Shown here: positions 1-11,946 of the stretch, piece by piece | Position numbering within the stretch: position 1 is the first letter of the stretch | Layout of the letters: each line of letters begins with the position of its first letter | From: Bipolaris cookei | Lineage: Eukaryota; Ascomycota; Dothideomycetes; Pleosporales; Pleosporaceae | Reading direction: 5' to 3' | NCBI GenBank assembly: GCA_002286855.1 | Contig: NRSV01000070.1 | Coordinates: 62,001-126,000 of the forward strand | Length of the DNA: 64,000 nt | Translations under genes and position numbers: made by a program | The notes under the pieces: generated by a model | Seen by the model: only the letters and a program-made list of their open reading frames with translations | Told to the model about the DNA's origin: nothing | The model's database searches: none

Positions 1-2805
1 GGCATGCGCGCTGAAAAGTAGATAGCGTGCGCGAGCAGGAGCCCAGTTCCTTAAGTCCTGTGGCCAAGTGGGGTGCAGGTGACTCGCAGGGGATAGGATT
101 GTCGTATCGTGGCAGCAAATGGAGAATGATATTCTGCCGCTCACCAAAGCCTACGCTATTGGGCCAAGATGTGATTACCAGTCCAGGCCGGGGGCTTCTC
201 AAAAGGGCAGTCTAGAGCCTAAAGCGCGCTGTCACATTCGCAGCCTGCAGCAAAACACATTAGATTATCGAAGGGCTTTGCAGCTATCACCGGAATGCGC
301 TTCATGCACTGGGCCTTGCGCTGTGACTGGCGAGTAGCGGACGGCAAGGAAGCGGACCGATCTTGGTCTTTCCTTTTAAGTGAGGGGCGCTTTTGGTTGC
401 GTCAGGCACCTCATGCTATCTGTGTGCTCTATGTCTGGTCCCTTGACATACGGACGTACGCACAAACATGACGGTTCTCCATGTCGGGCAGCCTTGGAGC
501 TGTTGCACAGCGCGCACTGCTGTGTCGTGTACGTGGCCCTCTTTCCATCTTATGTGAGACATTTCATCATGTCGGGGCCGCAGCATAATCCTGCTCATCA
601 GTCTAGGGCTCTAGCGTAGTCGTCGAGAGAACAAGACAGAAGCCGCAGTCGTATCACAAACCTTTGCCTGGATGTAGGGTTCCCGTCCGTCGGTAGGGCC
701 AGCTCCGCCTGGTGGATGAGCGGATATCAGCATGGGGCTTGTCCTTCGTTCGCATGACCGCTGGGTGAGCGAATTGGAGGAATTGGGCCCTGAAGGCCCT
801 GCTCAGGCTGCTTGCAGCCATGCACGGGAAGAGCGAGATGGTGGAGCGGGGTGGTGGTGTTGCGAGCCTTTGACTGGATGTCGATGGACATTGTAAGCGC
901 CGGCCATCCCGGCTAGGACTAGCTCGTAAACAAGCTTTTCGAGGCTCGCCCGCCTGGCCACATCCGATCCTGGTTGGCTGCAAATCTTCATCCAACATTG
1001 CACACCGTCCAGTGCTGAGATGCACTACAGCATGAGCGTTGAGCTCGCCGCAATGCTCGGCACATGGCTCAAGAAGCAATTGGAATACTTAGTCAAGAGC
1101 TTCATCATACCGCCGAGCTCCGGCTGCCTTTCCGCTCCCTGACCTAAGCACCTGTATGCACACTAGCGAATGTCACAAGTGCGAAATGCCACTTTGCGAG
1201 CTCGCATTCGTCAAATGACCAAGAAGCGGTCACGGCTCGGCATCAATATTCGTACACTGGTCCGAGACGATGAAAATTCCGTGATGCAGTCACTGCCTCA
1301 ACGTCATCGCCTAGGTGGCCCAGGATGTGACCATTTCGCATCTGATCTCTACTCAACCGAGTAAGTACAAACAACCAGTCCATCATCAAGCAACCGTTAG
1401 CCGCTCTATGCACCCTTTCGAGGCCGCCCCGCACGTTAACACACATGGAAGATCCCTAACCGCCAGCCCTACGATCTTAGTCCACTTCAAGGCTATTTGA
1501 TTAGGGCTGGAGGCTTGAAGCTGTCAGCCCAAAGTGCCGGATTTTCAGGCACAGCTCGCAATCCAGACTCGTTACGCGCTCACCCATTGCGCAATGTATC
1601 GCTGGTGGCTGCAACTCTAATCGAACTTACTATATTGCCACATCTTAATGAGCCCTCCCCCCCCCCCCCCCCCCCCAAGCTTGCAGGTTATGCGCATCGT
1701 GAGCGCTTGGATGATGTCGTGGGCGTCTAGATGGGTCTCGGGGCGCTTTGGCCCGGTTCGAACACACTGTTGCTTGCTCATGCTGCTTGGCTATGTTCCC
1801 AACTTGCTTGCACACCAGACGAACGTGGGGTGGTGGGGGGAGGCGAGCCGAGCGCGCATATCCTCAGTTCAGTACGGTAACAACTTTGTGAAGCGCTGAT
1901 AAGGACATGGCAGCTGCAATATGCGAGTACAGATGCAATAACACTCGCTGTACGTACGTATCCAATCCGAGAGACGCATCCTTTCAGTCCATGAACACTA
2001 CCCCTCTCCAGCACAACAGTCGATCACTCTCACCGGCTGAATGAGCACCCCTCGTAGTTGAGACCCGTTCAGCACTTCGGATTCCGTGTATCCTCGATGC
2101 ACAACGTCGCTTGAGACGCAGTGTACTCTAGTCCATCTTACCTGCAGCAAATGTTTTGAAACTTGCGTCCAATCGGAATCCCGCATAGGCAGAAGCCAAT
2201 GTAGTGCGACCCACCTCACGTGTGCAAGCTCATATACTTAACCCCCCAGCCTGTTGGATGCTGGACTCTAGTCTTTTAAGAAGCTGCTTGTGTGGGTTCA
2301 AGGGTTCTTCTATGTACACCGTGACGCTATATCGGGATATGTCGTGTTACCTCGCTGATAGTAGGATGTGTGTGGGTGTGCAGCTATTCTTGGGTCTTTT
2401 TTTTCGCTCCTTACACTGACAGCGGCGTCGTAGTTAAGGGAAGAAGATGAGCGATAATAATATGCGTGTTATACATTGATCTACGAATAGCTGTTCCGCG
2501 GTTCTGCGCTTTCGCTGTGAGTACTTCTGCACGACATGGCGTGTCAATTACTGCGCATATGGCGCTACTCGGCTCCGTCTGTCAGTAGATATTATCATGG
2601 GAAGTCTCATTGCTATTTTCAGACTTTGGCCTTGCTGATACTGTCGACAGCATGCTCGACTGGAGTCTCTCACTGCACTGCATAGACGACACGAAACAGT
2701 AGTCATGGTAAGCAGGGAAGCAAGGCAGCAAATGAGAGCAAAAAAAATTAATATTTTGGTAATCTATGAGAATAATCATTCTCCATGGCCATACGGATGC
2801 AAACA
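1..2805. other. Gene-free left end
   Basis: No reading frame here resembles a protein family I know. The open frames are short, overlap on both strands and lack recognisable motifs or plausible splice partners. The only clear structure is a poly-C tract near 1.66 kb. A CTGTACGTACGTA-type palindromic stretch near 1950 is of unknown meaning. This may be intergenic sequence or an old decayed element. Confidence 0.5.
1657..1676 (+). repeat. Poly-C homopolymer tract
   Basis: An uninterrupted run of 20 C residues. It lies in sequence with no gene call, so it probably reflects replication slippage. Its length is likely to vary between isolates and to be error-prone in sequencing. Confidence 0.9.
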
Positions 2806-4603
2806 TTACATCTCAGCATGCGTGGAGATGCCCCATTTCTGTAAGAGATTATGCCTATGCCAAAAGCTCCTATACCGCTTTCCCCAGAAGAAGAAAATGG
2901 GTGCTGTAATAATCATGCCACCTCCGATTCCGCCAAAGACGTAAAAAACCTCAGCAGGCCCTTCTGCGGCGGCCCAGTTGTTGACAAAGTACGAGAAGCC
3001 GTAAAACAAAAAGTTCTTGAACACCATATTTATGATGAAGACTTCGGAGCTGATGTCGCGGAAGGCATCGAGCACGTATGAAGAGGCTGAGACACAAGCG
3101 ATGACGATGCCGAAAATATCCATGCCGTGGAAGAAGGCAGTGAGGTAGTATGACGATCCCTTTTGGGCATAGTGGCCAAACAGGCACAGGCCAATTACTA
3201 TGGTTACGGACGGGATCATGGCAAGGAGACGGTACTCTGGCTCATAGACGCCATTATTCTTCTTAGCACACCATTTGATGAGGGGATCGTATACTACTCC
3301 GATAAAGACGGAGCCAATGAGGCCTCCGAGAAAGGGGCCGAGGGAAAGGTAGCCGACTCCAGCTGGGCTGAGCAGGTATGGCGGTGCCTGGAAAATCTGG
3401 GCCATTACGTATGACTGTGCGACAAAGAAGGCTGTCGATCCACCAGTTACCATCACCATCCACAGAACAGCCACGTTGGTGCAGACGGCAAACGGCGCAA
3501 TGACGAGCTGCAAAAGACTATCGTCGGAGTAGGTTCCGGTGAAGATGGCCAGCGATTGGACATATGTCTTTTTCGGAGGAATGACAGAGCTCGAGGTAGT
3601 GTTTGTCCCGACCTTTTCAAAGTCATCACTTCCTTCCTTCTCGCTGCCACTCGCCCTCTTTTGTTTTTCACCCTCGATAGCGGCAAGCTCGGCTAGGTTT
3701 TCGCCGGAAAGCTCATCAATGTCATAGCGGTGGTCGCGGTTGTAATTCGTTTCGGGGACGAAGAAATAGAGAAGGGGGACTTCGATAGCGACAAACGGAA
3801 TGAGAATGTGGAAAAGGTAGCGCCAGCCGAGGTTCGTTGCAATGGGTCCGACAATGATGGCCGAGAAGTTGGACGCAGCTCCGATGATAAATTGGATAAA
3901 TGTCATGAAACCTCCGCGTTGGTGCACAAAGAATAGATCACCAATCATCGAGACAACGAGGGATTCAAAAGCAGACCTGGTGACAGTCAGCATGGCCTGA
4001 CAGGTGCAAATGTGTCAATCTTACACAGAACCACCTTGAATGATGCGTCCGGCCATGAGGCCCTCATAGCTGTACGCGGCACTGCCGATGACAGTTCCGA
4101 GTAGGCCAAAGAGAGACGCAACAATAAGCTGAGGACGCTTTCCGTACTTGCGAGAGAGTGCGTTGACTATAGGTCCAATGCTGCCGGTAACGAGCAGCAT
4201 GTATCCTGAGATAAGAGTAATGTCACGGACGGACTTTTTAAAGTCCTGCGCAATGACCACCAATGCGGGTGACAGGAGGGGAGAAAGCACGGCAGCGTAG
4301 AGGACCGAGCCATAGGCCACAATCATCATGATAACCATCTTCTGGGCAAACGGCCAGTTGAGTGGATCATTTGGATCTTCAGATCTGTTTGTTTGTCAAT
4401 CCTGCTGTTGGCTGTAGTCCCTTAGAGTCTTACGGCTGCGGAATGAGAATGATTTCTGAATCTTTGCCAGTGCCTCGTTTTAGTCCTGCAGGGGCAGCGG
4501 TTCCTTCAGGGGCATTGGTCAGAGGATTTTGATCTTCGCTCAAGATCACAGTTGCTGGAACATGAGCAAGGTGCTTGTCCTCGGCGATTCCTAGGAATAC
4601 CAT
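2806..4603 (-). CDS. Major facilitator superfamily transporter
   Basis: Three exons fit (4434-4603, 4027-4384, 2806-3996), giving about 572 residues. The N-terminal cytosolic tail leads into EDPNDPLNWP, a signature found just before the first helix of many fungal MFS proteins of the drug:H+ antiporter type. Helix 2 is followed by a loop with SRKYGKRPQ, the MFS motif A region, and AGRIIQGGS follows in helix 4. A charged central loop (about residues 295-345, rich in E, K and S) separates the two six-helix halves. The protein ends in a basic cytosolic tail. The role is proton-coupled or facilitated export or uptake of a small molecule at the plasma membrane; the substrate cannot be read from sequence. 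The second intron uses a GTGTAAG donor, chosen because it keeps QGGSAMLTVTRSAFES continuous. No biosynthetic genes lie next to it, so a cluster role is not indicated. Confidence 0.9.
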
Positions 4604-6616
4604 AATGTGCCACTATACCAGCGGGCGACTTAGGGAAAAGAAGACAATTGATAAACAAAGGTATAGTAAGAAGTTTTAGAGATCCGAATTGAAAATAGTG
4701 ACCACTATGAAGACGTCAATATTTGGTGGGTGTGAGAATCCGGGGCAATACGCATGTTAATAAGGATATGCGGTCCCCAGTCGCTAGCTAAAACATCCAT
4801 TGTCAATCATACCAGGGTGACATGTTCCAGCTGGTGGTCTTTTGCCTAGAACATGTGGTATCAGCGAAACACCCCACACAATTCTTACACTGATTGCATA
4901 TAGAGCCCCACAGAGGGTGATCGGCAATTCATTTGTTTTCGCAGAACAAGATTGGGGAAACGGACCTATAAGCACGTGGAACTTGTTACAGAGAAACGGT
5001 AGCGCGTCTTCTGTGTTTGAAGGTAATGCAGGGCCACATTAAAAGTCCCAACATATGGGTATGCATGGCTTTGGGTGTGCTTAGCCTGCACTGCAATGCT
5101 GTTGTCTGTCAGCAGGGTGCAGAGCTGCATTCTGACGAGCGTGATATGTCTGAATGGAACAGAGAACATACTACGTACCGGTGCTTTCCCTCGCTTAACC
5201 GACTGCCATGAGGCCGAGACGAGTAGCTCAGTCACCCCGGATTTTGCGGAGTGTGGGAGCGCGCTAGTTACCCCGCAAAAGCCCCACAGCTTCTGTTACA
5301 TCACAGTGAGAAGACGGAATCTGATTTGGCCCATCAGCGCCACAATACTTGTCAGTTGTACGCGGTCGGTACATCTTCTTACTCCACAGCCTTTCGCATA
5401 GCTGTGAGAAAAGCATGGGGCGGGCCTGAGACATCGCGGATGTAGCTATCGATTTCTTTTCCACTTGTTCCGTGGGGCACAGGCCAACCAACGGCAGTAC
5501 GGTATCCCTAGTTGGTAAGAAGCTCGGGGTATGCAAGCCGCTATTGTGCTGATGCGTGTGGTTTTGCGGGGGATTACGGCGGATGGGATTGCGACAGTGT
5601 GGAGACTTCTTCCATGATGGCTGGTAAATCTGGGGTACTAAGTATGGGGTACACAGGTAGTATTACTGCCGTTATTGGACCTTTGGTTGACAAGATGATT
5701 GCGGCATAATGACAAACTAATCCACAGGCAAAGGGGCGATGTGATGCTCAACAACCAACAGCTACGAGCCAAGGGAAACCCTGGAACGTATAGAAGACCT
5801 TGATTACCCAGTATTCTCAGTTGTATGTGCGGAATAGAAAACCATGGCCACCGTGAGAGTGCAAGTTCAGATTGCGAATATCTCTAGATGCGAAACATAG
5901 GGAAGATAGAAGTAGGAGTCATGACATACGTACGTATCACCTGGCAAGCCGATTGATAGTCTGGAGGAATTATCGCGCAGCTTTGTTTGGCTGACTGTGT
6001 AGACCAGAAAAGAAGAATGGACAAATCACCCTCTGCACCAAAGCCTTCAATCTCATGACTTGACTCATTTCATGAGACTGCCATACAAAGCTCTCTCTTG
6101 TGATCCAACACCGGAGGCATCACCTGGTCGGCACAAGTACATGCCGATACATGCGGATAGAGAGAGTGTTGATGTATTGCAGCTGGCATGATAAACGCGT
6201 TGAAAGGCAGCACGAGAAGTGATGATGTTCGGCGCAGGAAGGTTACTTCTGCTGCTGTTCTTGGCTCTTCCTTTCTAGATTCCTGCTTCATCGTTTCCGA
6301 ATCATAGGTAGCGTAAACGAGATGAAGAGGAAAGCGGTGCTGAAAGGTGAGTGGCTGGCATACCTCTTGGGGGCGACCATGGAGACTGCCCGGCCAGATT
6401 GTGCCATCACCGACTGGGGCTCTGACCTCATCCTCACCATCCTCGTGCAGTGCCGAAATAAAAGTTTATTTGCACGTGAGAAGGTCACGACGTGATAGTG
6501 AATCGTCCGTGCTGCTACTTCGTGCTTGCCTCTTGTGTCTTTACTCCACAAACATAGTCCTCTTACTCCATCCCTTGTATCCTCACGCTTGAAGAATAAG
6601 TCTGCCTTTACCGGTG
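4604..6616. other. Intergenic region, no gene seen
   Basis: About 2 kb between the divergent MFS gene and the zinc-finger pseudogene. Open frames are short, unrelated to known families, and overlap one another on both strands. It presumably holds the promoters of both neighbours. A palindromic CATACGTACGTATC stretch lies near 5926. Confidence 0.5.
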
Positions 6617-8776
6617 ATGGCACAGAGGCAGGAATCTCAGATGGCATTCCACTGTGCTATCTGTGGCGAGGCCTTGGCCACCAAGGCGGAACTAAGCCGT
6701 CATACTGAAGCTTACTTTCGCCATACTACACCTCAATTTCGCCACATTGCACCTCCCGGGCTCCTTTGTGATGTTTGCAAGTGGGATTTCGACGACTCTC
6801 ATGCACTCGAGCTTCACCAACGTCAAACCGGTCACGGCACGTCTAACTTCTTCTGTAATAGATGCGACCGATGCTTCATCTCGCAAAAGAACCTTGACGA
6901 TCACCGCAAGCTACCATCGGGGTGTGCCGATACGCTCAAGGAGTCAGAGAAAATGGCAGTCTTCTGTGATTGCTGTGAGAAGAGCTTTAGCAACCAGAAG
7001 CGCTTTAGTGAACACCTAAGCAATTTAGCGAACGCGTGCGCCGACTGGAGACACATGCTACCTAAGAAACAGCTAGATTCTGCGTCAAAAGGCTACATCA
7101 ACTTGGACAAGCCCAAAGATGATTACAGTCAGGCCATATGTTCCTACGATGATCCCACGCAACAGTCAGATGCACTGACGACCACCAGCAACGGCAGACT
7201 ACGATGCAAGGACTGCAAGAAGAGATTCCAATCCCAGGGCCACTACAACAACCACTTCCTGGCATGCACGCCAGGCGAGTCGCGCTCACAACCTCATTAT
7301 GCCGTGGAAACTTACAGCAAACGGCTTCAGGCTACACCATCCCCAGTCAAATCACGACCCATACCAGTGGCGAGGAAGAAGAAATCTGCTCAACAACTAA
7401 AGGCTAAGGCCTCTAAGCACATGCCAGTCCATGCAGTTACATCGGAACTGGCCAAGCCTGCACCACCCCAAGAGCGCCATGCCTCGCCCGCCACTTCTGC
7501 TCCAGCTGCCTACACTGGCACACACATCTGTGATACAAACGGCTGTGGGAAGATTTTCAGGTCTGAGGCTGGTCTTAAGCAACATAGGATCGACATTCAT
7601 GGCGTTGGCGGTCAGAAATTGGACATGAGCGGGCGCGACTCTTGGATGCTTAACGCGCGAGAAAGAGAACGATTGAAGCAAGAAGGTCTTCTACAGGCGC
7701 CGTATGGGCCGGCTTATGGTCATAAGGGTAGCAACACTTCCACTCGAGCTCCTCAACCCCTTGCCCTCCGATCGCTCAAAGTACCTCCTGGAAAACGCCC
7801 TGCAACAATACAACATCATATGCCGTCAGTTCAAGCAGGTGTTGTGCCAACGATCATAGGTATGGGCAGTGCTGCCGATATGGAGCAGGCCAAGCACATC
7901 CAAGTCCGATCTCTACGCCTACTCATTCAGTCTGATATCTTCATACACTATGATGGCGGCATGACTGTTGGCGGTATCTGTTGGACCAGAATCTCTGTCT
8001 TGAAACAGCCCGAGGTTGTTAGCATGCTCGATAACATGTGCCACTTACCTAAGATGCTCCAAGGCGAGTATGTGCCAGCACCAATGGCATTCATGGACGA
8101 GTACAAGGCCTATTACGATCTCGCAGACTTTAAGCAATGCCCGGCTCGGGATCCAGAAAAGTTATGCTTGGATGTCGTTGCCCTCTCATGCAGCAAAGTC
8201 GTGCTTGAAGGCGGCCGTCTCGAAGTTGTCAAGATTGCAGCTATCGATCTCGTCACCTGCGGCATACTCATGAACCACCTCGTATGTACCGATCCGCACC
8301 TATACGTCGCCGACTGGCGTTCGGCAGTCACCGGACTTTCCAGCTGGCACGACATGGAAGCAGCTCGACAAGTTGGCTACAAGATCTTCAAAGGCTAGTC
8401 AGCAACCCGAGCCGCCCTACAAAAGTATGTTGATAGCAAGACGATTATCGTAGGCTACAATTTGCGCTCAGATCTCGATGCCTTGCGCATAGTTCATGGC
8501 CGTGCCATCGACATTGCAAAGGTGGTATAAAAGGTAGCCAACGTTCCACTGAGCAAGGCACAGTTGGTGCTTGACAGCTTGTGTCGCGACTACACTAAGA
8601 GAAGTCTGCCAAGTCACGCTGTGTACGGCCGCGATTGTCTCGTGAATGCGTTTGCGATACGCGAGTTTGTCCTATGGTCCATCAAGAATAGGGGAAAGCT
8701 TGGGAAGATTGCAAGGCAAAAGAGTTTGGATCACCAGCATATTCGACTTACTAGTAATGATACGACAGCGCCCTAA
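6617..8776 (+). pseudogene. C2H2 zinc-finger / exonuclease-fold protein, broken
   Basis: One frame spans about 720 codons with two in-frame stops: TAG at 8396-8398 and TAA at 8528-8530. Similarity to the family continues across both without a frame change, so an intron is unlikely. The first half carries C2H2-like fingers, for example CAICGEALATKAELSRH, CDVCKWDFDDSHALELH, CNRCDRCFISQKNLDDH and CDTNGCGKIF. The second half resembles the RNase T/REXO4-type DEDDh exonuclease domain of fungal proteins, with DWRSAVTGL, TIIVGYNLRSDLDALRIVHG and RDCLVNAFAIREFVLW. The catalytic acids look lost: where active members have a LDCE motif this has LSCS, and the last motif has lost its His and Asp (RDCLVNA against HDCLEDA). 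Both stops could come from CAG or CAA by a C-to-T change at CpA, which fits RIP. The first ATG at 6617 or the one at 6644 could be the ancestral start. A truncated 593-residue protein might still be made. Confidence 0.8.
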
Positions 8777-8961
8777 AAACGGAGTAGTTGGCGAGTGTGG
8801 AATGCGTCGCTCATAAAATGTAATGGAGGATGAAGGAGGAAGTAAGTAGGAAAGATTGAGCATTCACACAGAGCGAGACCAAACAGAATAGGTAATAAAG
8901 ACAATGTAATACAACCCCCATGAAGGGAAAGTGATGTATACATTACCCAACGGACTTTACC

Positions 8962-9793
8962 CTAAGCCTTTGCCGTTGCCTCCTCCTGCTCCTTCTCCAC
9001 GACATCAACCACAAACGCGCCACCCAGCAAAATCGCCGGCTCATCAATATTATGATGCTCATAACTCAGTGTGCCCACACCCCCCGCTTCAAGGATCAAA
9101 CTCGGATTTTCCTCTAACCGCTTACCTACCCAGCGTGCCGCGAGTGCCCTTAAAATATGTCCATGCGCCACGATGAGCACATCATTTGGTTTCCCATCCT
9201 TACCGAACCGGCTCTTGTGCCATTTTTCTCTTAGTTCATGGATGAATGCATCGAGTCGCGCCGTCACATCTTCAGGACTCTCCCCGCCTTCGCACCCGTC
9301 GCGCCAAATGTCCCAGTCCGATCCTAACCCGCGCTTCTCACGATCTTGCTTTATTTCCTTTGTGATGCGGCCTTCGTAGTTGCCGTAGTCCCATTCGCGG
9401 ACTGCGTCTGTGACTTCTATCTTTGCGTGCGTGCGTATGTCGGGTTTGTCTTCTTGCGATGAGGAGGACCAGGGGTATCGATCTTTACAGCCGAGGTTGA
9501 GAAGTTCGAGGGTTTTTTGGGCGCGGGTGCGGGGGGAGACGTATCTATTTTGTTTCATGTTATTCAGCGTTTTTGCATTGAGCGGGTGTATGTGGCAAAG
9601 AGAGGGTCAAATACATGTGAGCTAGGTTGCTGGGTACGATTAATCTGTCGTCACCTACGAGGGCTTTACCCGTTGCTCGGACGCGCTTCTCGCCGTTCCC
9701 GGTCAGCGGAATGTCCGAGATACCTGTATGGCGGCCATTGAGAGACCATTCTGTTTCGCCGTGGCGTATTATGAAGACTCGGGGGTCGGGCAT
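8962..9793 (-). CDS. SHB17: Sedoheptulose-1,7-bisphosphatase, histidine phosphatase family
   Basis: Two exons (9615-9793 and 8962-9544) join in NLAHIYVSPRTRAQKT and give 253 residues, close to the yeast enzyme's length. The phosphohistidine motif IIRHGETEW is near residue 10. DAVREWDYGNYEG, WDIWRDGCEGGES and LIVAHGHILR supply the other catalytic residues, including the second His. GGVGTLSYEHHNIDEPA near the C-terminus matches yeast Shb17 (YKR043C) rather than glycolytic phosphoglycerate mutase. In yeast this enzyme hydrolyses sedoheptulose bisphosphate and feeds riboneogenesis in the non-oxidative pentose phosphate pathway in the cytosol. The start was chosen because the ATG directly precedes PDPRVFIIRHG. 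No signal or targeting peptide is visible. Confidence 0.93.
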
Positions 9794-10353
9794 TTTCTGG
9801 AATATGTATTTACACTTGTATCGAGAGGAGACACGATGCGTCGCGTTGTTTTCAATAGCAAGAGAGAGTGATGAACAGATATGCGCTAGAACGACGGAAA
9901 TGCGGTACTGGGCAGAGCAATCAAACAACGAAAGTAGAAGAGAAAAGCGAATTGAGCAATTGCGAAATATGCGGTAGCTGTCGGAACGACTGTTGACTAC
10001 TTATGACGTCTGCTCATATTGGTAATGGTGGGGCAGATCAGGAACGCCATTGTTATGTTACCCCACCATGTCTCCAATCTGTGGGTGTAGTAAGGCTTGG
10101 TCATCAGCCTTACTTATGGAGCATGAATAGAAGCTATTCCACATGGATGAAAGCGTGCGGCCATGTTTGTAAAATGATCAAAGAAAAGGTTTTCATAGGC
10201 AATGGTGGGATTGGAAGCTTTGAAGCCATGTCGGATTCAGAGTGAAATATCTAGGTTGAAAGAGGTGACCGCTTAAATGATAGTATGCAGAATGCTTGCT
10301 TGTACTTCTCATATTTGCTGTCGCGCATAATAGCCAGAACTGGCCTGCTATAC

Positions 10354-11012
10354 TCATCCAACACTGGCGTCTGCAACGCACTGGAAGTACCATTCTAATC
10401 AGCGTTAGCCTTACCAATCCATGCTTGATGACAAGTATCTATACGCACCGTTTTGCTCTACACACTTTGCTCCCTTTACGCACTGGGTGCAGCCTGTCCA
10501 GGGCTTGCCGTCGTGCCAACCTCCACACTTATAGTAGAGAGGCACAGGACATCTAGTGCTACTCGGGCCAACCTCCTCGGTAGTAGTCTTGGTTGGTGGG
10601 ACTACAGTCTTTGTGCTTGTTTTGATTGTAGTCTGTGAGGAACTCATTAGCTACAGCGTTTAACGCCGACAATAAGGAGTGACTTGAGTCATGCAAATAG
10701 ACGGATGATCTGCTGACCTTTGACGGTGTAGGAGTCGGCTCGGGTTTCTTGCTTGTTGTTGTGACTTTGGTTGTCGTTGTGGCTTTGCTCGACGTTGGCT
10801 TTGGTGGCTCAGATGTGGGTCGACTGATGTTGTCGCTGCAGCGTCCTCCAATACATGTTATGATGTATGTCTGACGCGGCTCAAGTTGAGTTTTGTTGTC
10901 GGCTAGTCCCTATAGCAGGATCAGTAAAGCATATGAAATAATGGCAGTCACATACGGCTATACAGGGTGCCAAAAGGCTCGCGTACAAGATGGCAACCGT
11001 GGGGAGATGCAT
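10354..11012 (-). CDS. Secreted CBM1 cellulose-binding protein
   Basis: Four exons fit exactly in frame (10956-11012, 10718-10909, 10449-10650, 10354-10394) and give 163 residues. Exon 1 encodes a signal peptide, MHLPTVAILYASLLAPCIA. A short Cys-containing stretch (ITCIGGRC) follows. A long Thr/Ser/Lys/Pro linker (about residues 55-110) is probably O-glycosylated. The C-terminus is a fungal CBM1 module: YKCGGWHDGKPWTGCTQC, then KCVEQNEWYFQCV, with the Cys and aromatic residues that bind cellulose. The last intron interrupts the CBM1 at the NE codon and the last exon is 41 nt. There is no catalytic domain, so this is not itself a glycoside hydrolase. Such stand-alone CBM1 proteins can bind plant or fungal wall polysaccharide; a role in plant contact is inference. 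Confidence 0.85.
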
Positions 11013-11946
11013 GGTGATGATATAAAGTGAAGTGTAGTAAGAAAGTGATACAATTTTGACTATTTGACAGAGGGCTAAGTCGATTCACATTGCAAGCATC
11101 TTATATAGAATCGTGACTTCGACTGTAGGATCGAGCAACATGGCTTAGCTCTGAGTTCTGGTTGTCCGCGGCTCGATTGCCAGGAGCGTTCTAGCTAGAC
11201 CAGAACGTCATATGAGGTCTGGCTAATTTGTCTGGGTATTCGCCGATATTGTGGCTACACGATGGATGCTGAGCATTCGACCCGCATGAGAGGTCTTTGT
11301 GCACTAGTAGGACAAGATACTTCTAGGGGAGTTCATGATTGAGAATGCAGTCTAGGCACTGATGAAAATAGCAGCCTCCGTATCCCAAAGACTATGATTA
11401 TGATATCGACTATGTTGAGATGACCCGTAGCGCGTTGCCTGCTTTGTGAATGGGTGAACTCATCGCTACCTTACTCAGCTTGATCCGTTGTCCAAAGGTC
11501 GGCTATACCCTGAGATCCTTCGTAACTGATGTGGATTCTATTCTTATCGGTTTTCAGGGCGGTTGGGCGGGAAGGTGTTTTAGCCGCAAATTGGGAATCA
11601 GGCCATCCTTGTCTACTTAACAGTCCCACATAATGCCTGTGGTGCTTATGGAAGATACCATTTTGCACACGGCGCATGAGCAGATTATCCGATGCAAGCA
11701 GTGAGTGACACGAGGTCTAATGTGGGAAATCCGAGTTGCAACGAGGAAGCATAACTCTAGGCATACCGTGATGTTGACTCGGCTGAATAGACAAATGGAA
11801 GAGCTGATGCACAGTGGAAAGAGCCAGATTACCGGGTCCAGGCAACTTGAGCAAGGTTTGGACAGTTGAGGCAACCAGACTATTGGTGGGCTTTTTGATA
11901 AGGGTGAACAAGGACCAGTGTCTAGAGCGAGAGCAGAACCCTAAGC
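11013..11946. other. Intergenic, no gene seen
   Basis: About 0.9 kb upstream of the CBM1 gene and downstream of the NAA50-like gene. It probably includes the CBM1 promoter. No coding pattern, RNA gene or repeat stands out. Confidence 0.5.
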
